From an uncultured Sphingomonadaceae bacterium (lineage in GTDB: Bacteria; Pseudomonadota; Alphaproteobacteria; Sphingomonadales; Sphingomonadaceae), in the NCBI GenBank assembly GCA_947489315.1, contig CANLCX010000001.1, positions 313,501-377,500 on the forward strand: a stretch of DNA of 64,000 nucleotides, given 5' to 3'. Numbering within the stretch: position 1 is the stretch's first letter; each line of letters starts with the position of its first letter. Both the position numbers and the translations under genes were made by a program. Under the pieces are notes generated by a model that ran no database searches, had not been told where the DNA came from, and saw only the letters and a list, made by a program, of their open reading frames with translations. Shown here piece by piece: positions 28,702 through 37,228 of the stretch.

Positions 28702-28995
28702 CTAGATTCCGCCCAAATATTCGATCACAGGAGCGGCTGCCATGCACGGGGCTAGTTTAGGACCGCTGGCGCGGAAATGGTCGGATTTGCCGTGGGCATC
28801 CAGCGCAGCCTGATCGACATAGCGTTCGAGCACTTTATATTGCTGGGGATTATCCTTGCACTGGAAGACCGAGTAAAATTCATTGCCGGGCTCATTTTCG
28901 CGAACCGCAGCCATTAATTCCGTAAAGGCGGCTTCGAAATCTGCGTTTTTGCCTTCTGCTACCGTTAAGGTTGCCACTACGCCTACTGCTGCCAT
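28702..28995 (-). CDS. Antibiotic biosynthesis monooxygenase (ABM) domain protein
   Basis: A 97-residue single-domain protein of the dimeric alpha-beta-barrel ABM family, related to quinol monooxygenase YgiN. Typical features are GVVATLTVAEGKNADFEAAFTELMAAVRENEPGNEFYSVFQ and LERYVDQAALDAHGKSDHF, with the HxxSDHF histidine. These proteins act on quinols or other small aromatic compounds or as scavengers; the substrate is unknown. It follows the thiolase gene on the same strand, separated by a strong hairpin. Confidence 0.82.
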   Translation of the reverse strand: MAAVGVVATLTVAEGKNADFEAAFTELMAAVRENEPGNEFYSVFQCKDNPQQYKVLERYVDQAALDAHGKSDHFRASGPKLAPCMAAAPVIEYLGGI

Positions 28996-29022
28996 GATTC
29001 ATCCTCTTTTGTTTATATGGAA

Positions 29023-29052
29023 CCGGGGCCAGCATCTTTGTGCCAGCCCCGG
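29023..29052 (-). terminator. GC-rich hairpin after the thiolase gene
   Basis: CCGGGGC (29023-29029) pairs with GCCCCGG (29046-29052), lying between the thiolase stop (29068) and the ABM start (28995). There is no long T-run on the minus strand, so it could be a weak terminator or a 3'-end-stabilising hairpin that lets some transcription reach the ABM gene. Confidence 0.5.
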
Positions 29053-29067
29053 ATTATTTCGTGTTTT

Positions 29068-30246
29068 CTAGAGTATTTCGAACAGACCAGCTGCGCCTTG
29101 TCCGCCACCGATGCACATGGTGACGACGGCATATTTCGCGCCGCGACGCTTGCCTTCGATCAGCGCGTGGCCGGTGCAACGGGCGCCGGTCATACCGTAT
29201 GGGTGACCAATAGAGATGGAGCCACCATTGACGTTCAATAGTTCGTCAGGAATGCCCAGCTTCTGTTGGCAATAAAGCACCTGCACAGCAAAGGCTTCGT
29301 TCAATTCCCACAGTCCAATGTCGTCCATTTTCAAGTTGAAGCGTTCCAGCAACTTCGGAATGGCGAAAACCGGACCAATGCCCATTTCGTCAGGCTTGGT
29401 GCCGGCCACGGCCATGCCGACATAACGACCAAGCGGGTTCAGGCCTGCTTTTTCAGCGGCACTGGCTTCCATGATAACACTAGCGGAACTGCCGTCGGAA
29501 AGCTGTGATGCGTTACCAGCGGTGATGATTTTGTCTTCGCCGAGCACGGGCTTGAGCGATTGCAGGCCTTCGAGCGTTGTCGATGGACGATTGCCTTCAT
29601 CTTTGCTGAGCGTGATTTCGTGCATGGAAATCTCTTTGGTTTCCTTGTCTTGCACACCCATGGTTGCGGTCACTTCGACAATCTCGTCGTCAAACTTGCC
29701 CGCTTCCTGAGCTGCTGCTGTGCGCTGCTGGGATTTCAGGGCATATTCGTCGCACGCTTCGCGGGAGATGCCATAGCGCGCACCAACAACCTCAGCGGTC
29801 TGCAACATTGGCATGTAGATATCGTCATGCATGGCCACCAATGCCTTGTCTGGTGCCATACGCATTTCAGGTGTTTGCACGGTGGAGATGGAATCCTGTC
29901 CGCCACCAACAACAACGTCCATGCGGTCAATCGTCACCTGCTTAGAGGCAGTGGCAATCGCCATCAGGCCGGAGGAACATTGGCGGTCCAACGTCATGCC
30001 CGGGACTTCAATCGGGAAACCGGAGCGCAACGCGACGTTACGTCCAAGATTGCCACCTTGCGAGCCTTGTTGCAGCGCGCTGCCCCAAACCACATCATCA
30101 ACCGTAGCTGGATCAATGCCGGCGCGTTCCACAGCAGCTTTTGCTGCATAAGCGCCAAGGGTTGGGCCCGCCGTTGCATTGAAAGCGCCCTTATAAGCAC
30201 GTCCGATGGGGGTCCGGGCGGTGGAAACGATGACTGCGTCACGCAT
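29068..30246 (-). CDS. Acetyl-CoA C-acyltransferase (thiolase)
   Basis: A 392-residue thiolase that cleaves 3-ketoacyl-CoA or condenses acyl-CoA units in fatty-acid breakdown or related routes. The acyl-accepting cysteine is in [16 protein letters not shown] near residue 88, the [19 protein letters not shown] block with the catalytic histidine lies near 345, and the second cysteine is in [17 protein letters not shown] near 378. The precise chain-length preference cannot be read from the sequence. No other beta-oxidation genes are next to it. Confidence 0.93.
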   Translation of the reverse strand: MRDAVIVSTARTPIGRAYKGAFNATAGPTLGAYAAKAAVERAGIDPATVDDVVWGSALQQGSQGGNLGRNVALRSGFPIEVPGMTLDRQCSSGLMAIATASKQVTIDRMDVVVGGGQDSISTVQTPEMRMAPDKALVAMHDDIYMPMLQTAEVVGARYGISREACDEYALKSQQRTAAAQEAGKFDDEIVEVTATMGVQDKETKEISMHEITLSKDEGNRPSTTLEGLQSLKPVLGEDKIITAGNASQLSDGSSASVIMEASAAEKAGLNPLGRYVGMAVAGTKPDEMGIGPVFAIPKLLERFNLKMDDIGLWELNEAFAVQVLYCQQKLGIPDELLNVNGGSISIGHPYGMTGARCTGHALIEGKRRGAKYAVVTMCIGGGQGAAGLFEIL

Positions 30247-30358
30247 GATATTGATCCTTTATAGTGAGTTTTTTGAGTCGAATTTGACGCGTATACTCTA
30301 TTTTAATCGACCAATTAACAAGGTTTTTCTTTGCCACTGGTGTTGACGCTACGGCAAG

Positions 30359-31525
30359 CTAGCTCTCTTGGATATGAACCGGAAAGCCGCCTTCGGGATA
30401 GGGCATGATCATCTTGCCATCGGGCGCTGAGGTAAAGGTTGTCTGGGTCGGATAGGCAAATTCCAGACCTTCCTCGTTAAATTTCTGAAGGATGGCCAAT
30501 CCGATTTTGTGGCGTCCCTCATAGACCACTTCGTAGTCGCTGCTCATAATATCAAAATCGAGTTCGAAATTGATCGAACTGTCGCCAAAGCCAACGAAGC
30601 CGGACCGGACAAAGCGGGCGCCGTTTTCTTCAACGATATCTTTTAGTAAGCCGGGAATACGCCGTGCATCATCGGGCTCTGTTTGATAGACAACTCCAAT
30701 GCCATAACGCGTGCGGCGGCGACCCAATCGGGTCAGATTGGTAATTTCCTTGTCGAGCAAATTGGTGTTGGAAATGATGATTTCCTCGCCCGTGATAGCG
30801 CGAAGCCGGGTGCTTTTAAGACCGATTTCCTCAATCTTGCCCGTGGTATTGTCGTAACTGATAAACTCGCCGCGCCGAAACGGCTTGTCGAAGATGATTG
30901 ACAGCGCCGCAAACAGGTCGGAAAATATCCCCTGAGCTGCCAGACCAATGGCAATACCGCCGACGCCAAGCCCAGCGACTAAACCGGTCACATCCACCCC
31001 GAGATTGTCGAGTATGACAATGGTGGCAATCGCAAAGATGACGCAGGTCACCAGCAGCCGTATCAGCGACATCGCGCTTTGCAAGGTATCGCTTTGGTTC
31101 GGATCAGCGGACAATTTGCGGGTAAAAAAACCAAGGATCAATTCGCGCAGCCAGATGGCGACCTGCACCACTATAGAAATCGTGAACAAAAACCCGACGG
31201 TCCGAACAACTCCATCCGGCGCGTTGGAATAGCTTGCGACCAGTTGGGCCGAGACCATGAACATGAAAAATTTGCTGGTCCGGGCAATTGCCTGTGTGAT
31301 GATCGCGCGATAGCCGATCAACCCTTCATTGTTGCTCACTTGCCGAGCAGCGTAGCGTTTTATGGCTCCGAGCAGCAAGAATATGAGCGTGCCGATCGCG
31401 ATAGTAACAAGCAGTTCCACATAGTGACTGCTCAGCCATTCCAAGCCTTCGTCAAACAATCGGATCATCGACAGGTCTTCGTCAATTGCAAATGGAACGG
31501 GCGTATTGTCTGTGGAAATTGCCAT
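30359..31525 (-). CDS. Mechanosensitive ion channel (MscS family)
   Basis: The 388-residue protein has three to four hydrophobic segments in residues 35-170, the pore-lining helix region VTGLVAGLGVGGIAIGLAAQGIFSDLFAALSIIFDKPFRRGEFI (about 175-218), and a C-terminal soluble domain with GKIEEIGLKSTRLRAITGEEIIISN. It should open under membrane tension to release solutes during hypo-osmotic shock. It is monocistronic in appearance, 61 bp upstream of tlyA on the same strand. Confidence 0.93.
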   Translation of the reverse strand: MAISTDNTPVPFAIDEDLSMIRLFDEGLEWLSSHYVELLVTIAIGTLIFLLLGAIKRYAARQVSNNEGLIGYRAIITQAIARTSKFFMFMVSAQLVASYSNAPDGVVRTVGFLFTISIVVQVAIWLRELILGFFTRKLSADPNQSDTLQSAMSLIRLLVTCVIFAIATIVILDNLGVDVTGLVAGLGVGGIAIGLAAQGIFSDLFAALSIIFDKPFRRGEFISYDNTTGKIEEIGLKSTRLRAITGEEIIISNTNLLDKEITNLTRLGRRRTRYGIGVVYQTEPDDARRIPGLLKDIVEENGARFVRSGFVGFGDSSINFELDFDIMSSDYEVVYEGRHKIGLAILQKFNEEGLEFAYPTQTTFTSAPDGKMIMPYPEGGFPVHIQES

Positions 31526-31586
31526 GTCATCATGCGCTAATGGTCGCCGCTGCCAATGGCAAGTGGTCTGATCTCAAAACGAGCCA

Positions 31587-32387
31587 TTATTGCGGCCTAT
31601 GCGCGTGGATTAGAAATTCGACATTGCCCTTTGGCCCGGTAATCGGACTTTGTGATATACCTAGGACGATCCAGCCTTTACCGGCCAACCAGTCGCGGAC
31701 CTTTTCACAAACCTGATCATGCACCGCCGCATCACGGACTACGCCGCCTTTGCCGACATCCGCACGCTCCGCTTCAAATTGCGGTTTGATCAGCGCGACC
31801 AGCTGCGCGCCCGGCTTCGCAAACGTCATGGGCCGTTCGAGCACTTTGGTCAGCGAAATGAAACTGGCATCGCAGACAATCAGATCGATCGGTTCGGGGA
31901 TATGTTCCGCCGTCAATATGCGTGCGCTGGTCTGTTCGTGGACCACCACTCGCTCGTCCTGCCGCAGTTTCCAGGCAAGTTGATTGGTGCCGCTGTCGAC
32001 CGCATAGGCCTTTGCCGCACCCCGGCTCAGCAAGACATCGGTGAAGCCACCAGTGCTGCTGCCCACATCGATCGCGGTCATGTCGGTCACAGCGATGTCA
32101 AAATGGTCCAGCGCGTGATTCAGTTTGATCCCGCCGCGCGAGACCCAGGGATGGTCTTTGCCTTTCAGATCAACGGTTATGTCATTGAGATATTTTTGAC
32201 CGGGCTTGTCGACCTTTTGATCACCCGCGGTCACCAGCCCGGCCATGATATAGGCCTGCGCCTTAGCGCGGCTTTCCGCCAAGCCGCGATCCACCAATAT
32301 CTGATCGATCCTCAGCTTTGCTGGTTTTGACTTGCCCACCTCAGTGGGGGGTGCGGTTTTCGCTGGGCGAGTATCATCTTGGGCCAT
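31587..32387 (-). CDS. tlyA: TlyA family 2'-O-ribose rRNA methyltransferase / hemolysin-like
   Basis: The 266-residue protein has an N-terminal S4 RNA-binding domain (about residues 24-85: RIDQILVDRGLAESRAKAQAYIMAGLV) and an FtsJ-like SAM domain with AIDVGSSTGGFTDVLLSRGA near residue 100. Mycobacterial TlyA methylates cytidines in 16S and 23S rRNA; which sites this homologue modifies is unknown. The first 20 residues are a charged extension. It diverges from the lipoprotein gene at 32437. Confidence 0.87.
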   Translation of the reverse strand: MAQDDTRPAKTAPPTEVGKSKPAKLRIDQILVDRGLAESRAKAQAYIMAGLVTAGDQKVDKPGQKYLNDITVDLKGKDHPWVSRGGIKLNHALDHFDIAVTDMTAIDVGSSTGGFTDVLLSRGAAKAYAVDSGTNQLAWKLRQDERVVVHEQTSARILTAEHIPEPIDLIVCDASFISLTKVLERPMTFAKPGAQLVALIKPQFEAERADVGKGGVVRDAAVHDQVCEKVRDWLAGKGWIVLGISQSPITGPKGNVEFLIHAHRPQ

Positions 32388-32436
32388 ATAAAAATGGGAC
32401 TAGCCGAAGCGCATGCTTTTGACCATATTCGATCTC

Positions 32437-32991
32437 ATGAGAATCACTTTTGCCTTTTCCGCCATATTGTTAGCGTCCGGTTGTTCGGCTGTGGTGCCAT
32501 CACAGACACCCGCGCCGACAGAAACCCCGGCGCCCATGCCGGCGCCGACACCTGCGCCCACACCGGCACCGGCGCCCGTGTCGCAACCGAGCGGAAATTG
32601 GACGGACTGGCCGTTGGCGCAAGGTAACTGGGTTTATCGCAAGGATGAGCGCGGCTCTATCGCGCTATTTGGCGCGCCCAATGCGAAAGCAGCGTTCATG
32701 ATACGCTGTGATCAGGGGCGCAATCAGCTGTTTCTGTCTCGCGAGGGCGTGGTTGCTAACAGCGGCGCGCAAATGACGCTGCGGGCCAGTTCCGGTCTGC
32801 AAAGCTATCCTGCGCGCAACAGTGGTGGTGCGCTTAATTACGCCGCCATCGCGCTGCCCGTAACCGACTATATGATGGATCGTATTGCCTTTAGTCGCGG
32901 CCGGTTTGCGGTTCAAACAACCGGATTGGCATCGCTCGCCATCCCGATCTGGCCTGAATTTACCCGCGTCGTTGAGGATTGCCGCAACTAG
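32437..32991 (+). CDS. Lipoprotein with Pro/Ala/Thr-rich linker
   Basis: From the ATG at 32437 the 184-residue product begins MRITFAFSAILLASGCSAVV, a lipoprotein signal with the cysteine at residue 16. An ATG 24 bp upstream is possible but lengthens the signal without need. Residues about 22-48 are a low-complexity TPAPTPAP linker. The rest (about 50-184) is a compact domain beginning NWTDWPLAQGNWVYRKDERGSIALFG, of a conserved hypothetical type with two cysteines (IRCDQG, VEDCRN). Likely an anchored periplasmic protein; function unknown. Confidence 0.72.
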   Translation: MRITFAFSAILLASGCSAVVPSQTPAPTETPAPMPAPTPAPTPAPAPVSQPSGNWTDWPLAQGNWVYRKDERGSIALFGAPNAKAAFMIRCDQGRNQLFLSREGVVANSGAQMTLRASSGLQSYPARNSGGALNYAAIALPVTDYMMDRIAFSRGRFAVQTTGLASLAIPIWPEFTRVVEDCRN

Positions 32992-33089
32992 CCGCATGTA
33001 GCGAACATTTCTCTGCCGGATGGTGGGGGTGATGCGATGAGACGGTTAGTCGCGGAACGCGATATTCTGACAGCAAAATAAAAAAATTC

Positions 33090-33150
33090 AAGTCTTGTTC
33101 GCATGCAACGAATGATTCACATTCGAATCGTCGAACAAGCGGAGATTTTC
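33090..33150 (+). ncRNA. Nested hairpin leader of a short unknown transcription unit
   Basis: CTTGTTCG at 33093-33100 pairs with CGAACAAG at 33132-33139, and between them CGAATG (33109-33114) pairs with CATTCG (33120-33125) around a 5-nt loop. It leads directly into a short ORF with a strong ribosome site, and the unit ends in a clear intrinsic terminator at 33304-33341. No family known to me matches. Arm positions are read by eye and the promoter is not defined. Confidence 0.4.
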
Positions 33151-33151
33151 A

Positions 33152-33256
33152 ATGCAACAGTTCGTATCTTATCAACAAGCGAAAGGAGGTGGTCCGATGT
33201 CTCATGGTTCAGCACAGGGGTCGGAAAAATCCGTTCGGGGAGCAACTCTGATCTAG
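33152..33256 (+). CDS. Candidate 34-codon small ORF with a strong internal ribosome site
   Basis: ATG at 33152, preceded by CGGAG, opens a 34-residue frame (MQQFVSYQQAKGGGP... ending SEKSVRGATLI) closed by TAG at 33254. Inside it AAAGGAGGT (33183-33190), an almost perfect anti-16S match, sits about 6 nt before an in-frame ATG at 33197, so a 19-residue product MSHGSAQGSEKSVRGATLI is also likely or preferred. There is no signal peptide or known domain. A CAGCGG/CCGCTG hairpin (33273-33293) and the terminator follow. It may be a small protein, a leader or a dual-function RNA. Confidence 0.4.
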   Translation: MQQFVSYQQAKGGGPMSHGSAQGSEKSVRGATLI

Positions 33257-33303
33257 TGATCAGGCAACCCGGCAGCGGCACTTCCAACCGCTGACCCATG
33301 CTT

Positions 33304-33341
33304 AGAGGCTGTCGATCCAATCGCGATCGACAGCCTCTTTT
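33304..33341 (+). terminator. Intrinsic terminator of the short ORF unit
   Basis: AGAGGCTGTCGAT (33304-33316) pairs perfectly over 13 bp with ATCGACAGCCTCT (33326-33338), with a 9-nt loop, followed by TTTT (33338-33341). This is the strongest intrinsic terminator seen in the window. It faces the plus strand and lies immediately beyond the stop of the convergent small lipoprotein gene. Confidence 0.85.
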
Positions 33342-33514
33342 CATATTTGTGGTTCTGATGGATCGGTTTCGGGTGGCTCAAGACCACGTTCGGGATCAAA
33401 GCCTTCTGGTTCATATTGGTCCGATGGTGATTCAACATCGTCATTGCCTGCCACGCAGGCTCCCAGTGTCAGAGTCAGTAGGGCTATAGTTGCCAGGGCT
33501 ATAAACTTGTGCAT
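33341..33514 (-). CDS. Small lipoprotein, 57 residues
   Basis: The minus-strand frame starts at ATG 33514, preceded by GAAGGAAACTATC, and reads MHKFIALATIALLTLTLGAC, a lipoprotein signal with the cysteine at residue 20. The remaining 37 residues are acidic and proline-rich (NDDVESPSDQYEPEGFDPE...), with no domain. Signal quality and ribosome site make it a believable gene despite its size. The function is unknown. It is convergent with the short-ORF unit and ends at that unit's terminator. Confidence 0.6.
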   Translation of the reverse strand: MHKFIALATIALLTLTLGACVAGNDDVESPSDQYEPEGFDPERGLEPPETDPSEPQI

Positions 33515-33799
33515 GATAGTTTCCTTCAGCCGGTCCCACCTGCTTTGAAAGCCTTCATTCTAAGGGACGAGTAGCGACTGGCCACCGGATTGCGGTGTGT
33601 TGACCAATTATCGGGTTTTGCTTGAGAGTCGTCGGATGAGAAAGGTGACGGCTTTCAACAATCCTGATGTCCGAAGATTAGCGGTCGTTGTGAGAGCCGT
33701 CCGCAGCCGAGCCTCCACCGTGAGCGCGCGATGCTGTAGCAAACGGATAGCCAGATGTAGCGGCTAGGAGCGCCGTACAAGAGGCTATCCGTATAGCCG
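33515..33799. other. Non-coding stretch with a long imperfect cruciform at 33743-33792
   Basis: No gene is seen here. ACGGATAGCC (33743-33752) pairs over 10 bp with GGCTATCCGT (33783-33792), with an inner stem TGTA/TACA plus CGGC/GCCG. It starts 8 bp beyond the stop of the minus-strand gene at 33800, so it may end or protect that transcript, although the following T-run is short. Confidence 0.5.
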
Positions 33800-34474
33800 T
33801 TATTCTTCAGCCGCAGCGCCTTCTTCGACCATTTCGTCAACGATCATGGGCTGGGCCGGTGTGCCGATAACCATCGGTGCTGGTGCACTCTGCGTTATTG
33901 CCAATTCGACATCTTCATCAATGAAACCTTTGACAGGACCGCCCATGGGCAAGACAGCACTGGTACCCGTTGTGAAAAAGCCCGCAATGGGGATAAGTGC
34001 TATAGCGCCGACAACTGCAGCCGTACCGGTTACGCCCTTGTCATCGAAAGTGCCGGAAAGCCGAATTTGACGGCCATTTACGCGAGCATAGAGAAGCTTC
34101 GCCTCCAGCTTGCCAGACTTGCCCCACATGCCTTTGTTCCGAACACTGACAAGTTCGCCCCAAGCAGGCGTGCCAGATGGAACGACGACAACGCCATTCA
34201 CTTCTATTGGAGCCGATACCTCAAGCTGGAAGCGCTGGCCGACTTTGGCTAGTTTTTTCTTCGTTGTGATTTCCTCCGCCATTGTTAGGGAAATTGGCGT
34301 ACCTGCTCGAAGTACGGCATTGGCCGTCGTTGGCGCTTCAACAGGCGCAGGCTCTATTGCGTTTGCTAAAGGTTCCGCGATGACGGACGGTGCAGGCACA
34401 GTTGAGTCATTCTGCGCATAAGCGTTTGTCGCTACGAGCGAAAAGCTGGCAGCAACCATTGTAAGTTTTTTCAT
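33800..34474 (-). CDS. Exported protein of unknown function with C-terminal hydrophobic segment
   Basis: From the ATG at 34474 (after a GGGGG ribosome site) the 224-residue product has the signal peptide MKKLTMVAASFSLVATNAYA. A P/A-rich stretch (about 25-55) precedes a conserved core, LRAGTPISLTMAEEITTKKKLAKVGQRF and VVVVPSGTPAWGELVSVRNKGMWGKSGKLEAKLLYARVNGRQIRLSG. A hydrophobic segment TGTAAVVGAIALIPIAGFFTTG lies near 160-182. Proteins with such a core in other bacteria are surface or periplasmic conserved hypotheticals. The function is unknown. Confidence 0.7.
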   Translation of the reverse strand: MKKLTMVAASFSLVATNAYAQNDSTVPAPSVIAEPLANAIEPAPVEAPTTANAVLRAGTPISLTMAEEITTKKKLAKVGQRFQLEVSAPIEVNGVVVVPSGTPAWGELVSVRNKGMWGKSGKLEAKLLYARVNGRQIRLSGTFDDKGVTGTAAVVGAIALIPIAGFFTTGTSAVLPMGGPVKGFIDEDVELAITQSAPAPMVIGTPAQPMIVDEMVEEGAAAEE

Positions 34475-34653
34475 AATACCCCCTATTTTTAGTAAGGAGT
34501 GCATCATGGTTATTTACACTGTTGTAAAGAAAATTCTCGTTTGACCAAATTTACTTGGGAAATTATAAAAAAGGTATCATGTTTTCAATAACTTGAAATT
34601 ATGCATGAAATAGATCGGACGATGGCAGAACGGTTTTGCTTTTTCGTCTGCAA

Positions 34654-35136
34654 TCACTTCTCTGACTGATCGCTTTTTTCCAGATATTCTTCGCGGATCA
34701 TGAAGTCGCGAATACCGATGCGGACCTCGCGGAAGAACTGGATAAGGGCAAGCGACAGCAAGATCACCGCAATGATGAAAGCACCCGCTACGCTTTGTGC
34801 GAGCACCGGATTGCCGGTCAGCCCCATCGCAAAGAGCAGTCCAATCAAGATACAGACGACGATCGCGCTCACCACGCTCAGGTAGATCGCGCTGTTCACA
34901 TATTTTATCCGCAACTGTAAGTCGCGCAGCTCATTGACGCAGAGTGCATGTTCTTCGCCCGTGGTTTCCTTGAAACGATCCTGCATGACACGCGAACGAT
35001 CAATGATCCGGGCCAGTCTGCCGGTGAAGATATTGAGCATAGCGCCAAGGCCGACAAGCAGGAAGGCCGGAGCCATCGCGGTTTGCAGCACGGCAACAAT
35101 ATCAGCATTGGCGATTTGCGGAAGCATCGGGGTCAT
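34654..35136 (-). CDS. DUF2721 membrane protein
   Basis: A 160-residue membrane protein with three hydrophobic segments (about residues 12-36, 83-108, 113-138). The first contains TAMAPAFLLVGLGAMLNIFTGRLARIIDRSR, the hallmark of DUF2721. The family function is unknown. It overlaps the siroheme gene by 4 bp and ends the argH-lptM-lysA run. Confidence 0.85.
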   Translation of the reverse strand: MTPMLPQIANADIVAVLQTAMAPAFLLVGLGAMLNIFTGRLARIIDRSRVMQDRFKETTGEEHALCVNELRDLQLRIKYVNSAIYLSVVSAIVVCILIGLLFAMGLTGNPVLAQSVAGAFIIAVILLSLALIQFFREVRIGIRDFMIREEYLEKSDQSEK

Positions 35137-35906
35137 GTCTTCATCCTAATGCGCAATGTCAGGCCAATTGCGGGATTTTCATCCCATAGCGAAAGAGAGA
35201 AGCGTTCCGCATCAGCCCGTGCGCGGTCGAGCAATGCCGCAGGGACGTCGTCGGCTGCAAATATCTGATCGGCCTGTCCGAGCAAGCGGGCCTGCCGGAT
35301 CGTCAGTTCGTCGGGGTCTGTACTGGTCAGTTCCAATTCCACAACGGCTGATAGCCCTTCTGCATGGGGCATGGCCAGCCATGTCTCGACATCTGCCTCA
35401 GTGCGGTCTGTCAGCACATCGAGCGGTCCTCCAGGGTCCAGAGCTGCATCAATTGCCTTGCGCCGGTCTGCGCCCTCGGGCCAGACACGCTTAATCCGCT
35501 CCCGTGCTGCGAATAATGCCTGCGCCAGCTTGCCGAGATTAGCGGGCAACAATTGCTCCAACCGCTGCCGCACGGCTTTCGCCAGCCCCGCAGACGCGCC
35601 GCCTGTGCCGATGGCGATCAGCACGGGTTCGCGATCAATAATCGCTGGTGTCGTATAATCGCAAAGCGCCGACCGGTCGACGGCATTGACCAGCAAGCCA
35701 CGGGCTTTCAGCCGCTTGACCGCCGCCGCCGCTTCGTCATCATCTTCTAGCGCAACGACCGCCAGGGCCGCATCTGCCTGTTCGTCATCAGTAAGGACCG
35801 CGCCTGCGCGTTCGTACAGCCGGCGCTTGGCATCCGCCATTTCTCCACTGCCGAGCAATATGATCTTGCGTCCCTTTAGCGTTACGAAAATGGGCAGCTG
35901 GTCCAT
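35133..35906 (-). CDS. Precorrin-2 dehydrogenase/sirohydrochlorin ferrochelatase (CysG N-domain type)
   Basis: The 257-residue protein corresponds to the N-terminal half of CysG (like Met8p), which oxidises precorrin-2 with NAD and inserts iron to make siroheme. It begins LPIFVTLKGRKIILLGSGEMADAKRRLYERAG, with the Rossmann glycines GSGEMA, then ALCDYTTPAIIDREPVLIAIGTGGASAGLAKAVRQRLE. The uroporphyrinogen methyltransferase half is absent, though a residual C-terminal segment (about 195-257) ends with LTSTDPDELTIRQARLLGQADQIFA, which resembles the beginning of a methylase domain. Partner genes for sulfite reduction are not in the window. Confidence 0.83.
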   Translation of the reverse strand: MDQLPIFVTLKGRKIILLGSGEMADAKRRLYERAGAVLTDDEQADAALAVVALEDDDEAAAAVKRLKARGLLVNAVDRSALCDYTTPAIIDREPVLIAIGTGGASAGLAKAVRQRLEQLLPANLGKLAQALFAARERIKRVWPEGADRRKAIDAALDPGGPLDVLTDRTEADVETWLAMPHAEGLSAVVELELTSTDPDELTIRQARLLGQADQIFAADDVPAALLDRARADAERFSLSLWDENPAIGLTLRIRMKT

Positions 35907-35909
35907 GGC

Positions 35910-37169
35910 CTATTTCAACCAGTCGGGGACATGTTCTGCGGCCATGATGGTCGATGGTTCAATCCGTTCTGCCACCACCGCATATTTGTCGCCATCGACC
36001 AGCACTTCGGGCACCAGCGGGCGGCTATTATAGGTATTGGCCATGGTCGCACCATAAGCGCCAGCGGTGCGGAAAATTCCGAGATCATCGGTCTGCACGC
36101 GATCTACTACACGCTCTTTGGCAAAGATATCGCTGCTCTCGCAAATCGGGCCGACAATGGACGCGGTCATGGTCTTACCGGTCGGTTGCACCGCTTCGAA
36201 ATGGTGCCAGGCGTCATAAATGGCAGGGCGCATCAGGTCGTTCATCGCCGCGTCGACAATCACAAAGTCGCTGTTCACGCCGGGCTTGATGCGAATGACC
36301 TGCGTCATCATCACGCCGCTATTGCCCGCAATCACGCGGCCCGGTTCAAACATCAATGTGACGTCCCAGCCGTTGGTCACGCGCGCGACCATTGCGCCAT
36401 ATTCGGCTGGGCTAGGCGGGTTTTCTTCGGGCTTGTATGGCACGCCAAGGCCGCCACCGAGATCGACATGGGTGATGGTGTGGCCCGCACTGCGCAGATC
36501 GTTGAGCAACTGGCCCATGCGCGTATAGCATTTTTCGAGCGGATCGAGATTCTGCAGCTGGCTGCCGATATGCACCGCCACACCGCGCAGGTTCAGGCCG
36601 TCCAGTTTTGAGAGCCGCGCAAAAATATCAGGTGCAACATCAATTGCGACGCCGAATTTATTCTCCGCCTTGCCAGTGGATATTTTTGCATGGGTGCCGG
36701 CATCGACGTCGGGATTGACGCGCAACGTCGCGGAAGCCTTTTCGCCGCGTGCCGCTGCAATCTCCGCCAGCATCTGTCCTTCTTCTTCGGACTCCAGATT
36801 AAACTGCCCAATGCCTTTATCGAGGCCAAGGGTAAGTTCTGCACGGCTTTTGCCAACGCCGGAAAAGACGATATCCTCTGCTTTCATGCCGGCGGCCAAA
36901 GCGCGTTCGAGCTCGCCACCGGAAACAACATCGGCACCATAGCCTTGATTCGCGAGAATTTTCAGTACCGCGAGATTGGGATTGGATTTGACGGCAAAAG
37001 CAAGATGGATCTTGCCGGCATCTTTCAACCCCTCACGAAACACGCGGGCATGGCGCTCCAGCGTGGCGCGGGAATAGACATAGACGGGCGTTCCTACCTG
37101 CTCTGCAATGTCGGAGAGCGCGACGTCTTCGGCATGCAGCACGCCATCTTTAAGTTGAAAATGGTCCAT
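35910..37169 (-). CDS. lysA: Diaminopimelate decarboxylase
   Basis: LysA decarboxylates meso-diaminopimelate to lysine with PLP. The 419-residue protein shows the PLP lysine in LAFAVKSNPNLAVLK near residue 60, the HIGSQ block (VAVHIGSQL) near 200, the glycine-rich LGGGLGVPY near 240, and the dimer active-site GPICESSD near 346. It follows the LptM-like gene by 59 bp and precedes the siroheme gene by 3 bp. Confidence 0.96.
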   Translation of the reverse strand: MDHFQLKDGVLHAEDVALSDIAEQVGTPVYVYSRATLERHARVFREGLKDAGKIHLAFAVKSNPNLAVLKILANQGYGADVVSGGELERALAAGMKAEDIVFSGVGKSRAELTLGLDKGIGQFNLESEEEGQMLAEIAAARGEKASATLRVNPDVDAGTHAKISTGKAENKFGVAIDVAPDIFARLSKLDGLNLRGVAVHIGSQLQNLDPLEKCYTRMGQLLNDLRSAGHTITHVDLGGGLGVPYKPEENPPSPAEYGAMVARVTNGWDVTLMFEPGRVIAGNSGVMMTQVIRIKPGVNSDFVIVDAAMNDLMRPAIYDAWHHFEAVQPTGKTMTASIVGPICESSDIFAKERVVDRVQTDDLGIFRTAGAYGATMANTYNSRPLVPEVLVDGDKYAVVAERIEPSTIMAAEHVPDWLK

Positions 37170-37228
37170 CGAACGGGGCTTTCGGAATTAAGAATTTGGC
37201 GGAACTGGGTAATAGAAAAAATGCTGTC

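Noticed and set aside
29560-30264. 234-codon plus-strand frame antisense to the thiolase
   Set aside because: Shadow of the thiolase gene, with no matching start context.
35931-36611. 226-codon plus-strand frame antisense to lysA
   Set aside because: Shadow frame; lysA on the minus strand is certain and conserved.
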